DNA of 14,837 nt, taken from assembly GCA_022736595.1 (NCBI GenBank), contig DZDC01000010.1:1-14837 (forward strand), given 5' to 3'. This DNA is from Draconibacterium orientale. Its GTDB lineage: Bacteria > Bacteroidota > Bacteroidia > Bacteroidales > UBA1556. A program made the translations under genes and the position numbers. The notes under the pieces were generated by a model, which did not search any database, was not told the DNA's origin, and saw nothing but the letters and a program-made list of their open reading frames with translations. Positions 6,693-14,591 of this stretch are shown piece after piece; positions within the stretch are counted from its first letter, which is position 1, and each line of letters starts with the position of its first letter.

Positions 6693-9236
6693 ATGGGTAA
6701 AAACGAAACAAATAAGGCAAATACTGCTGAAATGGAGAATGAAGAGAAAGTCTCCAAAAAGAAAAAAAGTAAATCTTCCTCTTCTGAATCTAAATTTAGT
6801 TTGGCTTTTTTAACCGACGATAGGTTTGTTAAGTCAAGCGGAATCTTTATTATTTTAGTGAGCCTTTACCTTGCAGCTGCATTTGTTTCCTACTTTGTTA
6901 GCTGGTACAGTTGGAACTCGGATGATATTTTTACCCAAATTGGTTTTTTACGTGTATTATTTGATCAAGATATTGAAGTTCATAATATTACAGGCAGACT
7001 AGGCGCAGCCTTTGCCCAGTTGTTGATCAAAAACTCCTTTGGAATCTCTGCTTTTTTCTTGCTGTATCTTACCGTTTTGGTGGGTTTTCGATTACTGTTC
7101 GAGACGTTTATTATTTCCTTTCCTAAAGCATTTAAGCACAGCTTATTTGCATTGTTTTGGTTGCCCACGGCTTTAGGATTCTTTTTACAAGGAACTAAAT
7201 CTTCGGTTTTCGGAGGTGTGTTTGGTTACGAATGGAGTTTCTATTTTCAGGGATTATTGGGAAAACCAGGTTTAATTATACTGCTGTTTTTTACCTTGAT
7301 TTCCTTTCTTATCTTTAGCTACAATTTGTTGCAATTCATTCCCTCATTAGCCTTTCTATCCGCTAAGAAAGAGAGCGAAGCTGCCCCTGATTTTAAAAAC
7401 TATCGTACCGAAGGGCTAACCATTGACGATCTTGCAAAGCTACATCACCAAGATGAAGTAAAGTCCGAAGTGGTGGATTTAGAGGAAGAGGTAGAAAGTG
7501 AAGGGGCAGATGAGTTTGATTTTGAGCTTCGGATTGATGAAAAAGTGCAGCCTCCCAAAGGTAAAACTTCGGAGCCAAACTTTGAAATTGAAAATTATCC
7601 CCAAGAAAAGGAATTTGATAGCGAAGAGCAGGTTGATGATATAGACCTTGCCATTGAAGAAGGTGAAGAAGAAAAGGTAATGGATGAAAATATTGTCCAT
7701 CATGGAATTGATACCCTTTATGATCCCACTGAAGATTTGCACGACTTCAAATATCCCGATCTTGATCTTCTCAAAGAACATAGTGCCAGCAACGAAATTA
7801 CCATTGATAAAGAAGAGTTAGAAGAAAACAAAAACCGGATTGTTAGCACCCTTGCCAATTATGCCATTCAAATTGATAAAATAAAGGCCACGGTTGGCCC
7901 CACCATTACACTTTACGAAATAGTACCGGCTCCAGGCATTCGCATTAGTAAAATCAAAAATCTTGAAGATGATATTGCAATGAGTTTGGCAGCCCTTGGA
8001 ATTCGTATTATTGCGCCTATTCCCGGTCGGGGAACCATTGGTATTGAGGTGCCCAATAAGAATGCTGAAATAGTTTCGATGCGTACCATCATCGCAAGCG
8101 AAAAATTTCAAACTGCAAAATTTGATTTACCTGTTGCTCTTGGTAAAACTATCAGCAACGAAACTTTTGTATTTGATTTGGCCAAAATGCCTCACCTTTT
8201 GGTTGCAGGTGCCACCGGTCAAGGTAAGTCGGTGGGACTCAATGCTATTATCACATCATTGCTTTATAAAAAGCATCCAGCTCAACTTAAATTTGTAATG
8301 GTTGACCCCAAGAAAGTTGAGTTTTCGCTGTTCTCAAAAATTGAACGCCATTATTTAGCCAAGTTGCCCGACCGTGCCGATGCCATTATCACCGATACCA
8401 AGGATGTAATCAATACTTTGAATTCGCTTTGTATCGAAATGGATGATCGATATGAACTCTTAAAAACAGCCCGAGCCAAGAACCTTAAAGAATACAACGG
8501 TAAATTTGTTAATCGTCAACTTAATCCTGAAAACGGACACCGATATATGCCTTTTATTGTGCTTATTGTGGACGAGTTTGCCGACTTAATTATGACGGCA
8601 GGAAGAGAAGTTGAAGCTCCTATTGCGCGATTGGCTCAATTGGCTCGTGCCATTGGTATTCACTTGGTTATTGCTACCCAACGCCCCTCCGTAAATGTAA
8701 TTACCGGTCTGATAAAAGCGAACTTTCCTGCTCGTATCGCATTTAGGGTTACCTCAAAAATCGATAGCCGTACCATTCTCGATGCCGGTGGTGCCGATCA
8801 ATTGATAGGTCGTGGCGATATGCTTTTTAGTAAGGGCGATGGATTAATTCGTCTGCAATGTGCCTTTATTGACACTCCAGAAGTGGAAGATATTGTGGAT
8901 TACATTGGTCAACAGCGGGGCTATGCTTCGGCATTTAACCTGCCTGAATTTGTGGGTGATGAAGAAGGAGGTAAGAACACTGAGTTGGAGATGGGCGAAC
9001 GTGATCCTATGTTTGATGAAGCCGCACGTGTTATTGTCCAGCATCAGCAAGGGAGCACTTCGCTAATACAACGTAAAATGAAACTCGGATACAACAGAGC
9101 TGGCCGAATAATTGACCAACTCGAAATGGCGGGTGTAGTGGGACCATACGGTGGCAGTAAAGCCCGCGAAGTGCTTATTAAAGATATGGTTTATTTGGAA
9201 CAGTTTTTGGAAGAACTACGTCGTAAAAACTTTTAG
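6693..9236 (+). CDS. ftsK: DNA translocase FtsK
   Basis: 847 aa from the ATG at 6693; a TTG 18 bases earlier (6675) keeps the frame open, but the ATG is the more credible start. It pumps double-stranded DNA at the division septum to finish chromosome segregation and dimer resolution. The N-terminus is a basic, Lys/Ser-rich tail followed by four membrane helices (about 49-72, 119-141, 149-166, 193-214). Next is a long, strongly acidic linker (about 225-375), then the alpha/beta motor. The motor shows Walker A GATGQGKS (506-513), Walker B IVLIVDEF with D627/E628, and the ATQRPS segment (about 661-666). The last 70 residues (LIQRKMKLGYNRAGRIIDQLE onward) are the winged-helix gamma domain that reads DNA orientation sequences. 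All catalytic residues are present and the length is normal. It lies directly upstream of lolA, a common Bacteroidota arrangement. Confidence 0.96.
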   Translation: MGKNETNKANTAEMENEEKVSKKKKSKSSSSESKFSLAFLTDDRFVKSSGIFIILVSLYLAAAFVSYFVSWYSWNSDDIFTQIGFLRVLFDQDIEVHNITGRLGAAFAQLLIKNSFGISAFFLLYLTVLVGFRLLFETFIISFPKAFKHSLFALFWLPTALGFFLQGTKSSVFGGVFGYEWSFYFQGLLGKPGLIILLFFTLISFLIFSYNLLQFIPSLAFLSAKKESEAAPDFKNYRTEGLTIDDLAKLHHQDEVKSEVVDLEEEVESEGADEFDFELRIDEKVQPPKGKTSEPNFEIENYPQEKEFDSEEQVDDIDLAIEEGEEEKVMDENIVHHGIDTLYDPTEDLHDFKYPDLDLLKEHSASNEITIDKEELEENKNRIVSTLANYAIQIDKIKATVGPTITLYEIVPAPGIRISKIKNLEDDIAMSLAALGIRIIAPIPGRGTIGIEVPNKNAEIVSMRTIIASEKFQTAKFDLPVALGKTISNETFVFDLAKMPHLLVAGATGQGKSVGLNAIITSLLYKKHPAQLKFVMVDPKKVEFSLFSKIERHYLAKLPDRADAIITDTKDVINTLNSLCIEMDDRYELLKTARAKNLKEYNGKFVNRQLNPENGHRYMPFIVLIVDEFADLIMTAGREVEAPIARLAQLARAIGIHLVIATQRPSVNVITGLIKANFPARIAFRVTSKIDSRTILDAGGADQLIGRGDMLFSKGDGLIRLQCAFIDTPEVEDIVDYIGQQRGYASAFNLPEFVGDEEGGKNTELEMGERDPMFDEAARVIVQHQQGSTSLIQRKMKLGYNRAGRIIDQLEMAGVVGPYGGSKAREVLIKDMVYLEQFLEELRRKNF

Positions 9237-9239
9237 TAG

Positions 9240-9247
9240 TACTTTTG
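9240..9247 (+). promoter_or_regulatory. -7 promoter element for lolA
   Basis: TACTTTTG, followed by CA, is a perfect TAnnTTTG -7 element. It sits in the 49-base gap after the ftsK stop and about 40 bases before the lolA ATG. No good -33 TTG lies at normal spacing: the nearest, TTTTTG ending at 9209, is 30 bases away inside ftsK. Activity is therefore likely but not certain, and readthrough from ftsK is also possible. Confidence 0.5.
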
Positions 9248-9285
9248 CACTTTCTTTTTATTAACATTCAACAAAATCTAAAACC

Positions 9286-9930
9286 ATGAAATTAGTTTCC
9301 ATTTTTATATTCTTAATTGGTTTTTCTTTCAGTTCATTCTCCCAAGTGGATGATGCTCAAGCTCGGAAAATTCTTGAAGGCGTTTCACAAAAAGCCAAGA
9401 GCTTCAAAAATATGAAGTATGAGTTTAATTACCGTATGGTAGATAAAGCGCATAAAATTGACAATACTTTGTTGGGTTCCATTACTGTGCAAGGTGAAAT
9501 GTACAACTTAAACTTCATGGGTAGAAATGTGATTTCTGATGGACAAACCATCTGGGCACATGATGCAGAAGCTGAAGAAATCCAAATAAGTAAGCGCGAT
9601 GCTAACAACGATCCTTTGAGTTTTCTTAAATTGCTTACCAGTTTTGATAAGGAATACAAAGCCAAACTTATTAAAACAGAGAAGGTTGGAGCCAAAGAGT
9701 TTTATATAATTGATTTAACTCCCATAAAAGCTAAATCTTATTTTAAAGTTCGACTTAAAATTGATAAAGCCGGCTCCACAGTGCAACAGGCCACCATTTA
9801 CGAAAAAGATAATGTAGAATATATTCTCACTGTCGTAAAACTTACCACTAATCTGACTCTTCCTGCAAATACTTTTAAATTTAATCCCTCTGCCTATCCC
9901 AATGCAGATATCATTGATAATCGTAAGTAA
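9286..9930 (+). CDS. lolA: Periplasmic outer-membrane lipoprotein carrier protein LolA
   Basis: 214-aa protein. Residues 1-20 are a clear signal peptide ending SSFSQ, so the mature chain is periplasmic. The body matches the LolA/LolB open-barrel fold: an amphipathic N-terminal helix (ARKILEGVSQKAKSFKNM), strands, and the family block SDGQTIWAHDAEAEEIQIS (84-102, the 'DGk-x-iW-x-Y/H-d' region). The C-terminal FKFNPSAYPNADIIDNR is the phylum's usual ending. LolA carries lipoproteins across the periplasm to the outer membrane; in Bacteroidota the LolCDE partners and receptor are encoded elsewhere. ATG start with an AAAATCTAAAACC leader. It follows ftsK by 49 bases with its own -7 element and ends just before a strong terminator, so any lptF/lptG-type genes often found next in related genomes are not adjacent here. 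Confidence 0.88.
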   Translation: MKLVSIFIFLIGFSFSSFSQVDDAQARKILEGVSQKAKSFKNMKYEFNYRMVDKAHKIDNTLLGSITVQGEMYNLNFMGRNVISDGQTIWAHDAEAEEIQISKRDANNDPLSFLKLLTSFDKEYKAKLIKTEKVGAKEFYIIDLTPIKAKSYFKVRLKIDKAGSTVQQATIYEKDNVEYILTVVKLTTNLTLPANTFKFNPSAYPNADIIDNRK

Positions 9931-9945
9931 AGACCAAAACTGTAG

Positions 9946-9992
9946 AAAAAACAAAGCCGATGTTCCAAGGAACATCGGCTTTGTTTTTTTTT
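9946..9992. terminator. Bidirectional rho-independent terminator between convergent genes
   Basis: A perfect 16-bp inverted repeat (arm ACAAAGCCGATGTTCC at 9951-9966, partner at 9969-9984) surrounds the bases AA. It is flanked by an A tract on the left (9946-9951) and a run of nine T on the right (9984-9992). It therefore has a U tract in both directions and should stop lolA transcription from the left and barrel-gene transcription from the right. It begins 16 bases after the lolA stop and ends 12 bases before the stop of the facing gene. Confidence 0.92.
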
Positions 9993-10003
9993 CTAATTTG
10001 GGT

Positions 10004-10825
10004 TTAATAGACAAAACCTACATTGACACCAACCATCATCGAGAAAGGAAATTCACTGGGTCCTGAAATGTGGCTGTAATAATACACCTCATTATAATCA
10101 GAGTCATTGGAAAGGGTATATCCAAAAGCGTAATACCAACTTACTGAGAATTTCTCGCTTTCGCTAATCCATTGTTTTCCAAGTGCTACCATTAATGCAG
10201 CAGAATAGTTGGTTTCGATAGAACGATGTGAATAATCAATATAATTGCCATAATAAATGGGGTCTTCAACTGACTGAGTAAAGTAGGAGAATGTAATTTC
10301 AGGACGTATAAAACTTCCTTTTAAAATGTGAGGGAAATTGCCGGCTTTGTAATACACTTCTGGTGAACGGATGAACTTATATCCAATTTTGCCAAAGGCT
10401 CCTTTTAAGTCCTCTTTGTTTGGCGTAAAACCCAAGCCTATTATTCCAAAATTAAATTCAACGCTCCTTTGCATTCCAAGGCTTTTTTCATATCCAAATC
10501 CCAGATATCCAAAATAGGGAGATAAAAAGTCAACTTTAATAATGTTTTTCTTTTGCAATTTATAGTCAACAGGTGAATGCATTTCTTCAGCAAAATTTAA
10601 AATTTGACCGTTGGCTAAAACCACTTTTGAAACTCTACTTTTTGCTAATGTAATGATGGCATTGGAATTATAAAGCACTTGATTATACTCAATCTCATTA
10701 ATTCCAACTTTAACAATGTTGCAAATGATAATTTCTTGGTTTTTCTTAAAAATGGTATCTTGAGCATTACCTTGTGTAATAAAGAATAAACCCAAAATGG
10801 CCAGAAGTAAATGTTTTGTTCTCAT
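10004..10825 (-). CDS. Secreted protein with predicted outer-membrane beta-barrel, function unknown
   Basis: 273 aa from the ATG at 10823-10825. The frame extends upstream to another ATG at 10918, but that longer form would bury the signal peptide (MRTKHLLLAILGLFFITQGNAQ) behind 31 residues and overlap the preceding gene, so the shorter start is chosen. After cleavage comes a DTIFKKNQEIIICNIVKVG segment (about 22-40) and KSRVSKVVLANGQIL. This 'strand-rich N-terminal module plus barrel' arrangement is frequent in uncharacterised Bacteroidota outer-membrane proteins. From about residue 95 the chain alternates aromatic and glycine-rich strands (SPYFGYLGFGYEKSLG, FGIIGLGFTP) and ends FVY, a terminal aromatic suited to BAM-dependent insertion. 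No enzyme motif is seen. It lies 80 bases downstream of a second barrel gene with no -7 element between, so probably one transcript. Confidence 0.75.
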   Translation of the reverse strand: MRTKHLLLAILGLFFITQGNAQDTIFKKNQEIIICNIVKVGINEIEYNQVLYNSNAIITLAKSRVSKVVLANGQILNFAEEMHSPVDYKLQKKNIIKVDFLSPYFGYLGFGYEKSLGMQRSVEFNFGIIGLGFTPNKEDLKGAFGKIGYKFIRSPEVYYKAGNFPHILKGSFIRPEITFSYFTQSVEDPIYYGNYIDYSHRSIETNYSAALMVALGKQWISESEKFSVSWYYAFGYTLSNDSDYNEVYYYSHISGPSEFPFSMMVGVNVGFVY

Positions 10826-10905
10826 ATTTTTAAATTTAATGGCGTTATTTGTACCTGTAAATTGATGTAACATAAATGCATCATATATAAAAAGGTTGCG
10901 TTCTA

Positions 10906-11646
10906 TTATTTGAACCAACCAAAAACAAATCCAACTGAAAAATAAAGATTGTTCAATTCCTTGGTGTTCATGATTTCTTTATTTACAATTTGATTGTTGG
11001 CGTCTTTAAATTCAACAGTTTTATTGGCACTGCTAACCCACTGGTAACCTGCTCCTAATTTAAAACGAAACCAATGAGTAATGTTCATTTCCACATCAAC
11101 TTGGGGTGTGAGTACCAAAACTGGGGCAATTGACCAACTGTTGTTGAAATATTCATCAGAATTAAAATTAAAACCGTCGTTAACTAAAGTGTAATCTCCT
11201 CCTCCAATTTTCATACTTAAGGCCAAATGTATTGGACTATTGGGCATTACGATTCCTCCAAATATCATACCTCCATGTCCAAAAAAGGCATTGGTTGAAA
11301 ACTCATAATTTTTGGAGCTATCGAGGTTATAAGCGGAAAAAGTTTTTTCAGGAAAACTAACCATTCCACGGCCATAAAAGCCCATATAAAATACTTTGTT
11401 AAGTATCACCGCCATTTCTCCTCCTAAATTTAATGAGGGTTGCGAAGTATTGGTTAAAGAGTTTTGATATTGACCCAAATCCAAATGAAAGGCAAACATT
11501 CCGCTTACTGCAGGTTCTTGTCCATTATTATTGAATAATGTACGGTATTTGGGCTTGGTAATATTGCTGTCGGCTTGTCCAAAACTTTGCAAGTTGAATA
11601 GAATTAAGCAAGCTGAAAAAATTAAAAGATAAGTGAAGCGTCTCAT
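10906..11646 (-). CDS. Predicted outer-membrane beta-barrel protein, function unknown
   Basis: 246-aa protein with a signal peptide at residues 1-23 (MRRF, then a hydrophobic core, then SFGQ). The mature chain starts with a polar stretch (ADSNITKPKYRTLFNNNGQ), then alternates short amphipathic strands with turns. Examples are GMFAFHLDLGQY, LNLGGEMAVIL, FYMGFYGRGMVSF, FRFKLGAGYQWV and the final LYFSVGFVFGWF, consistent with an 8- to 10-strand outer-membrane barrel of the OmpA/OmpW-like size class. No Pfam-level family is recognised from motifs. Both this and the downstream gene encode small barrels with no obvious sequence identity to each other, so recent duplication is unlikely. ATG start; a TAnnTTTG element lies about 57 bases upstream. 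Confidence 0.72.
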   Translation of the reverse strand: MRRFTYLLIFSACLILFNLQSFGQADSNITKPKYRTLFNNNGQEPAVSGMFAFHLDLGQYQNSLTNTSQPSLNLGGEMAVILNKVFYMGFYGRGMVSFPEKTFSAYNLDSSKNYEFSTNAFFGHGGMIFGGIVMPNSPIHLALSMKIGGGDYTLVNDGFNFNSDEYFNNSWSIAPVLVLTPQVDVEMNITHWFRFKLGAGYQWVSSANKTVEFKDANNQIVNKEIMNTKELNNLYFSVGFVFGWFK

Positions 11647-12003
11647 ATATTACGAAAGTTGATTCTATAACGATTATGCGTTTACTATTGTTTAACAAGG
11701 AACAAAAGTAATGCTTTTTGTTCTTATATAGTAATTCAATACGATAGTTAATTTGCCAAATTATATGTTTTGGTTTAGAGCTAAAATTTTTAGTCGGTCA
11801 GTAGTGATTAAGAAAAGCTCTTTTTTGATGGCAAAGACGTAGCGACTAATTTCAATCTTTTACTTGGAAAGTATTGAAAAATAAAATCAAAGGAAAACTA
11901 CCACAAACAATTGTTTATCATCAATGGTGCTTAAAGCAGCCACATAGACAATGAATTTTCAGAACTGATTTATCTTAAAAAGTTTGCCAAAGCATTACCC
12001 TAC
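11647..12003. other. 357-base intergenic region, promoter plus possible decayed coding sequence
   Basis: No intact gene on either strand. The left part holds the barrel-gene promoter. A perfect 12-base palindrome AAACAATTGTTT lies at 11905-11916. On the plus strand the frame beginning at 11821 is protein-like but broken by stops at 11875-11877 (TGA) and 11932-11934 (TAA), then stays open into the antisense of batE. This could be a fragment of a dead gene or chance in AT-rich DNA. No terminator hairpin for the bat operon is obvious. Confidence 0.35.
11703..11710 (-). promoter_or_regulatory. -7 promoter element upstream of the outer-membrane barrel pair
   Basis: On the minus strand TACTTTTG is a perfect TAnnTTTG element, about 57 bases before the ATG at 11646. 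The nearest candidate -33 TTG (11737-11739) is 26 bases away, somewhat longer than the usual 17-23, so the assignment rests mainly on the -7 match and position. Confidence 0.42.
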
Positions 12004-12759
12004 CTAAATCACTTTATAATCTTCAATCTGAATCCAACCCACATTTCCATCCGAAATTTTTACCTTTTGCCAGTTGCTGTTTTGTTCTAAAAGTTTCACC
12101 TTCGAGCCTTTATGCAAGATGAAGATGGTATTGCTCTTTTCGTCGGGAGCACTTTTAATATTCACCGTGGGCGTAAAAATAATGGCGGTATCGTGGGTGT
12201 TTTTGTTTTTAAAACTGCGATAACCCACAAATCCACTTAAAATGGAAATAACCATTAAAGTGACTACCACGCCCATAAACCATTGGCGAAATGTGGCGGA
12301 CTGGATCAAGAAAAACAAGGCTAAGCTGGCAAGAAAAAAGCTAAAAGTGATCACATTCACCCACATCCATTCTTTCTCATTGAAAAAGAACAATAAATTT
12401 TGCCACCATTTTTTCAAAGCAATTTCGGGCAAAGCTTCAATGTTATCGGCAATTTTGCTGTTGGCCAATTCCAAATTGTAGCTGCAATCTTCGTTTCCGG
12501 GATCCAACTTTTTGGCTTTTTCGAAATAGTAAATAGCTGAAGTATAATCGTTGAGCTTGAAGTAGGCGTTGCCCAAGTTGAAATACAAATCGTGACTTTC
12601 TAGGTGGCCTTTGAGGAGGCTGTCGTAAAGTTGAATGCTTTCTTCAAATTGTCCAAGATTGTATTTCTCGTTGGCATGTTCAAATAAAGTTTGTGCCTTT
12701 TGAGCTCTTGCAAAGCCCATAAAACTAAGCATTAAAAAAAGAAGGATGGACGTTCTCAT
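12004..12759 (-). CDS. batE: BatE: TPR and SH3b membrane protein of the aerotolerance operon
   Basis: 251-aa protein. Signal or anchor segment 1-19, then two to three tetratricopeptide repeats (about 21-105; AQTLFEHANEKYNLGQFEES and DLYFNLGNAYFKLNDYTSA are typical TPR helices). Two membrane helices follow (about 134-153 and 160-180), then a C-terminal bacterial SH3 domain (about 190-250, with FTPTVNIKSAPDEKS, WQKVKI and NVGWIQIEDYKVI). This TPR-TM-TM-SH3b order is the BatE layout. Bat proteins (first described in Bacteroides as needed for aerotolerance) are thought to form a membrane complex with MoxR ATPase and VWA proteins BatA/BatB; the biochemical role is unresolved. BatE probably supplies a periplasmic protein- or peptidoglycan-binding module. 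It starts 5 bases after the batD stop and is the last gene of the run, since the next 357 bases are non-coding. Confidence 0.88.
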   Translation of the reverse strand: MRTSILLFLMLSFMGFARAQKAQTLFEHANEKYNLGQFEESIQLYDSLLKGHLESHDLYFNLGNAYFKLNDYTSAIYYFEKAKKLDPGNEDCSYNLELANSKIADNIEALPEIALKKWWQNLLFFFNEKEWMWVNVITFSFFLASLALFFLIQSATFRQWFMGVVVTLMVISILSGFVGYRSFKNKNTHDTAIIFTPTVNIKSAPDEKSNTIFILHKGSKVKLLEQNSNWQKVKISDGNVGWIQIEDYKVI

Positions 12760-12764
12760 AATTC

Positions 12765-14579
12765 TTATTTTATTGATTTTTCAATTTGACTGATCAGCAT
12801 TAATGCACTATCATACAAAAGGTGCATGTTTGAAACTTCATCGCCAGGAGCATAACGCGCAAATTCGCAATTCTCTAAAACCTCCTTGGTTTTGGCAAAA
12901 ACTCCAGCCTCGATATTAAGTTTAGAAAATTGGGATTCAATATTTTCCATATTTAATTCGGAAATGCTTAAGCTAAATTTATCGGCCAAATATCCCCAAA
13001 GGGCTCTTGAAACTTCGGTATAAAAACTATTCTTGTCGTGGTTCTTGAGAAATTCATTGGCTTTTTTAAGCTTTTTGTTTGCAGTTGAAGTGGCTTTTTT
13101 GTGGCGCATATAGCTTTTATTGCCACGTTTGTCTTGTTGTTTTTTACCAAAAATTACCAATGCCAACGTGAGTAGGGGACTTAAAAGGAGGAAGGCCCAA
13201 TGTTCCCATGAGTTGAAGTAATGGTGGTCTAAATTGTTGAAATGCTGGGCTGTAGTGCTGATGTGGCGGATGTCTTGCCCCAAATATTTCACATCGGTTT
13301 TGTTAGCGCCGCTTTGGCTTACCATGGCCACTGTGCCATCTCCTTTATTGACATTAATTTCCAAATCCTTGGAGTAACAACTTTCGTAATGTTCGGTTTG
13401 TGGATTGAAAAAATTAAAGCCAAAGGAGGGAATGGTAAAACTTCCTTCTTGACGTGGAATTATCAGATATTCAATGGTTTTAGAGCCAGAAATACCATCG
13501 GTATTGGTCTGAATCTTTTTACTGATTTTAGGATCGTACACTTCAAAATCGGGAGGGAAGGCAATATCCAGGTCGGGCAGTAATTCAAAATTGCCATTAC
13601 CGCTGATGGTAATTTTCAGGTTGAAGGCATCGTTGGCATTCAAAGTGGTCTTATCAATATGGGTTTCCATTTTGAAATTGCCTGTAATTCCACTGAATGC
13701 ATTGGGTTTGTTGGCCGGAAAATCAGAAACCTGAAGGTGTTCCTTAGGCGAGTTAAGGGTGATTTCTTGATTGTCATAATACTGAATGACATTACCATAC
13801 ATCATTTGTTCAAATTGATCGCGAGGCCTTCTTTTCTTGATGATTTGCACGATGCCTTCCAAGGTAAAACTACCAATTTCTAGTTTCCCTGCCTTTTGTG
13901 GAAAAAGCAGAATTCTTTGAAGCACCACCACGTTGTACGAAACACCGTTGATGACTTCTGTGGTTTGTTTTAACTCGCCGATGTCGATGTTTTCTTTCCA
14001 AAAACCACCGTAATTAGGCTCCTTGAAATCGGAAATGTTGGCAATGCGTTCCTTGCTGTAAAGCTTTTGCGTTAGAAGCACGGGCTCGCCCAAATAAACC
14101 TTCTTTTTGTCGATGATGGAACGAACAAACACAATTCCATCGGGTTTAAAATCGGCATTGGTAATTTCGCTTTGAGTTGCATTTGCTGAGCCATTGGCAC
14201 TTTTGAGTACTTCGATGCCCAAGGTGGGGGTTCGATATTCCTTTCCTTTAACCACTACTTTAGCCATGGGAACTTTAAAGCTTCCAATTTTGGTGGCTCG
14301 TAAGAAATAGGTATAAGACTTGGTGGAAGAGCTGCTGGTGCGGCCATTGATAATTTGCATGCTGGTAGCGCTGCTGACACTGGGGCCTCCCAACACTTGA
14401 AAGTCAGTAAGTTGAGGTCCAGTAAAATCACCTTCTTGATTGATGGTATAAGTGATTTTGAATTGGGCATTGTGCTCCACACGGTTGGGAGCATCCACGG
14501 TAAATTGTACATCTTGCGCAGTAAGCCAAAAAGCCAACAGTAACAGGATGGAGGTAAATATGAGGTTGTTAAATTTCAT
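12765..14579 (-). CDS. batD: BatD: large periplasmic/membrane protein of the aerotolerance operon
   Basis: 604-aa protein. Signal peptide 1-21 (LLLLAFWLTAQ), then a long beta-rich extracytoplasmic region with repeated Ig-like modules. Diagnostic pieces are VQFTVDAPNRVEHNAQFKI (24-42), GPQLTDFQVLGGPSVSS (54-70), TYFLRATKIGSFKVP (90-104) and the second-half FNLKITISGNGNFELLPDL (319-337). One membrane helix (about 461-477) is followed by a basic KKQQDKRG stretch and a cytoplasmic helical tail (about 490-604) with LWGYLADKFSLSISELN. This is the usual 'oxygen tolerance' (BatD) architecture and length. It is inferred to sit in the Bat membrane complex; no enzyme activity is predicted. It begins 12 bases after the batC stop and ends 5 bases before batE, so the three are one operon. 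ATG start. Confidence 0.9.
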   Translation of the reverse strand: MKFNNLIFTSILLLLAFWLTAQDVQFTVDAPNRVEHNAQFKITYTINQEGDFTGPQLTDFQVLGGPSVSSATSMQIINGRTSSSSTKSYTYFLRATKIGSFKVPMAKVVVKGKEYRTPTLGIEVLKSANGSANATQSEITNADFKPDGIVFVRSIIDKKKVYLGEPVLLTQKLYSKERIANISDFKEPNYGGFWKENIDIGELKQTTEVINGVSYNVVVLQRILLFPQKAGKLEIGSFTLEGIVQIIKKRRPRDQFEQMMYGNVIQYYDNQEITLNSPKEHLQVSDFPANKPNAFSGITGNFKMETHIDKTTLNANDAFNLKITISGNGNFELLPDLDIAFPPDFEVYDPKISKKIQTNTDGISGSKTIEYLIIPRQEGSFTIPSFGFNFFNPQTEHYESCYSKDLEINVNKGDGTVAMVSQSGANKTDVKYLGQDIRHISTTAQHFNNLDHHYFNSWEHWAFLLLSPLLTLALVIFGKKQQDKRGNKSYMRHKKATSTANKKLKKANEFLKNHDKNSFYTEVSRALWGYLADKFSLSISELNMENIESQFSKLNIEAGVFAKTKEVLENCEFARYAPGDEVSNMHLLYDSALMLISQIEKSIK

Positions 14580-14591
14580 TTTTATTCGATT

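Noticed and set aside
7479..7781. 100-codon minus-strand frame opposite the FtsK linker
   Set aside because: It is the antisense shadow of the acidic Glu/Asp-rich linker, whose GAA/GAT codons read as Phe/Leu/Ile on the other strand.
10826..10918. Upstream ATG extending the barrel protein by 31 residues
   Set aside because: The extension would precede an obvious signal peptide and overlap the upstream gene by 13 bases; the ATG at 10823-10825 places the signal peptide at the N-terminus.
11905..11916. 12-base perfect palindrome AAACAATTGTTT as an operator
   Set aside because: It is AT-rich, sits about 190 bases upstream of the only nearby promoter element, and no regulator gene is adjacent; chance is as likely.
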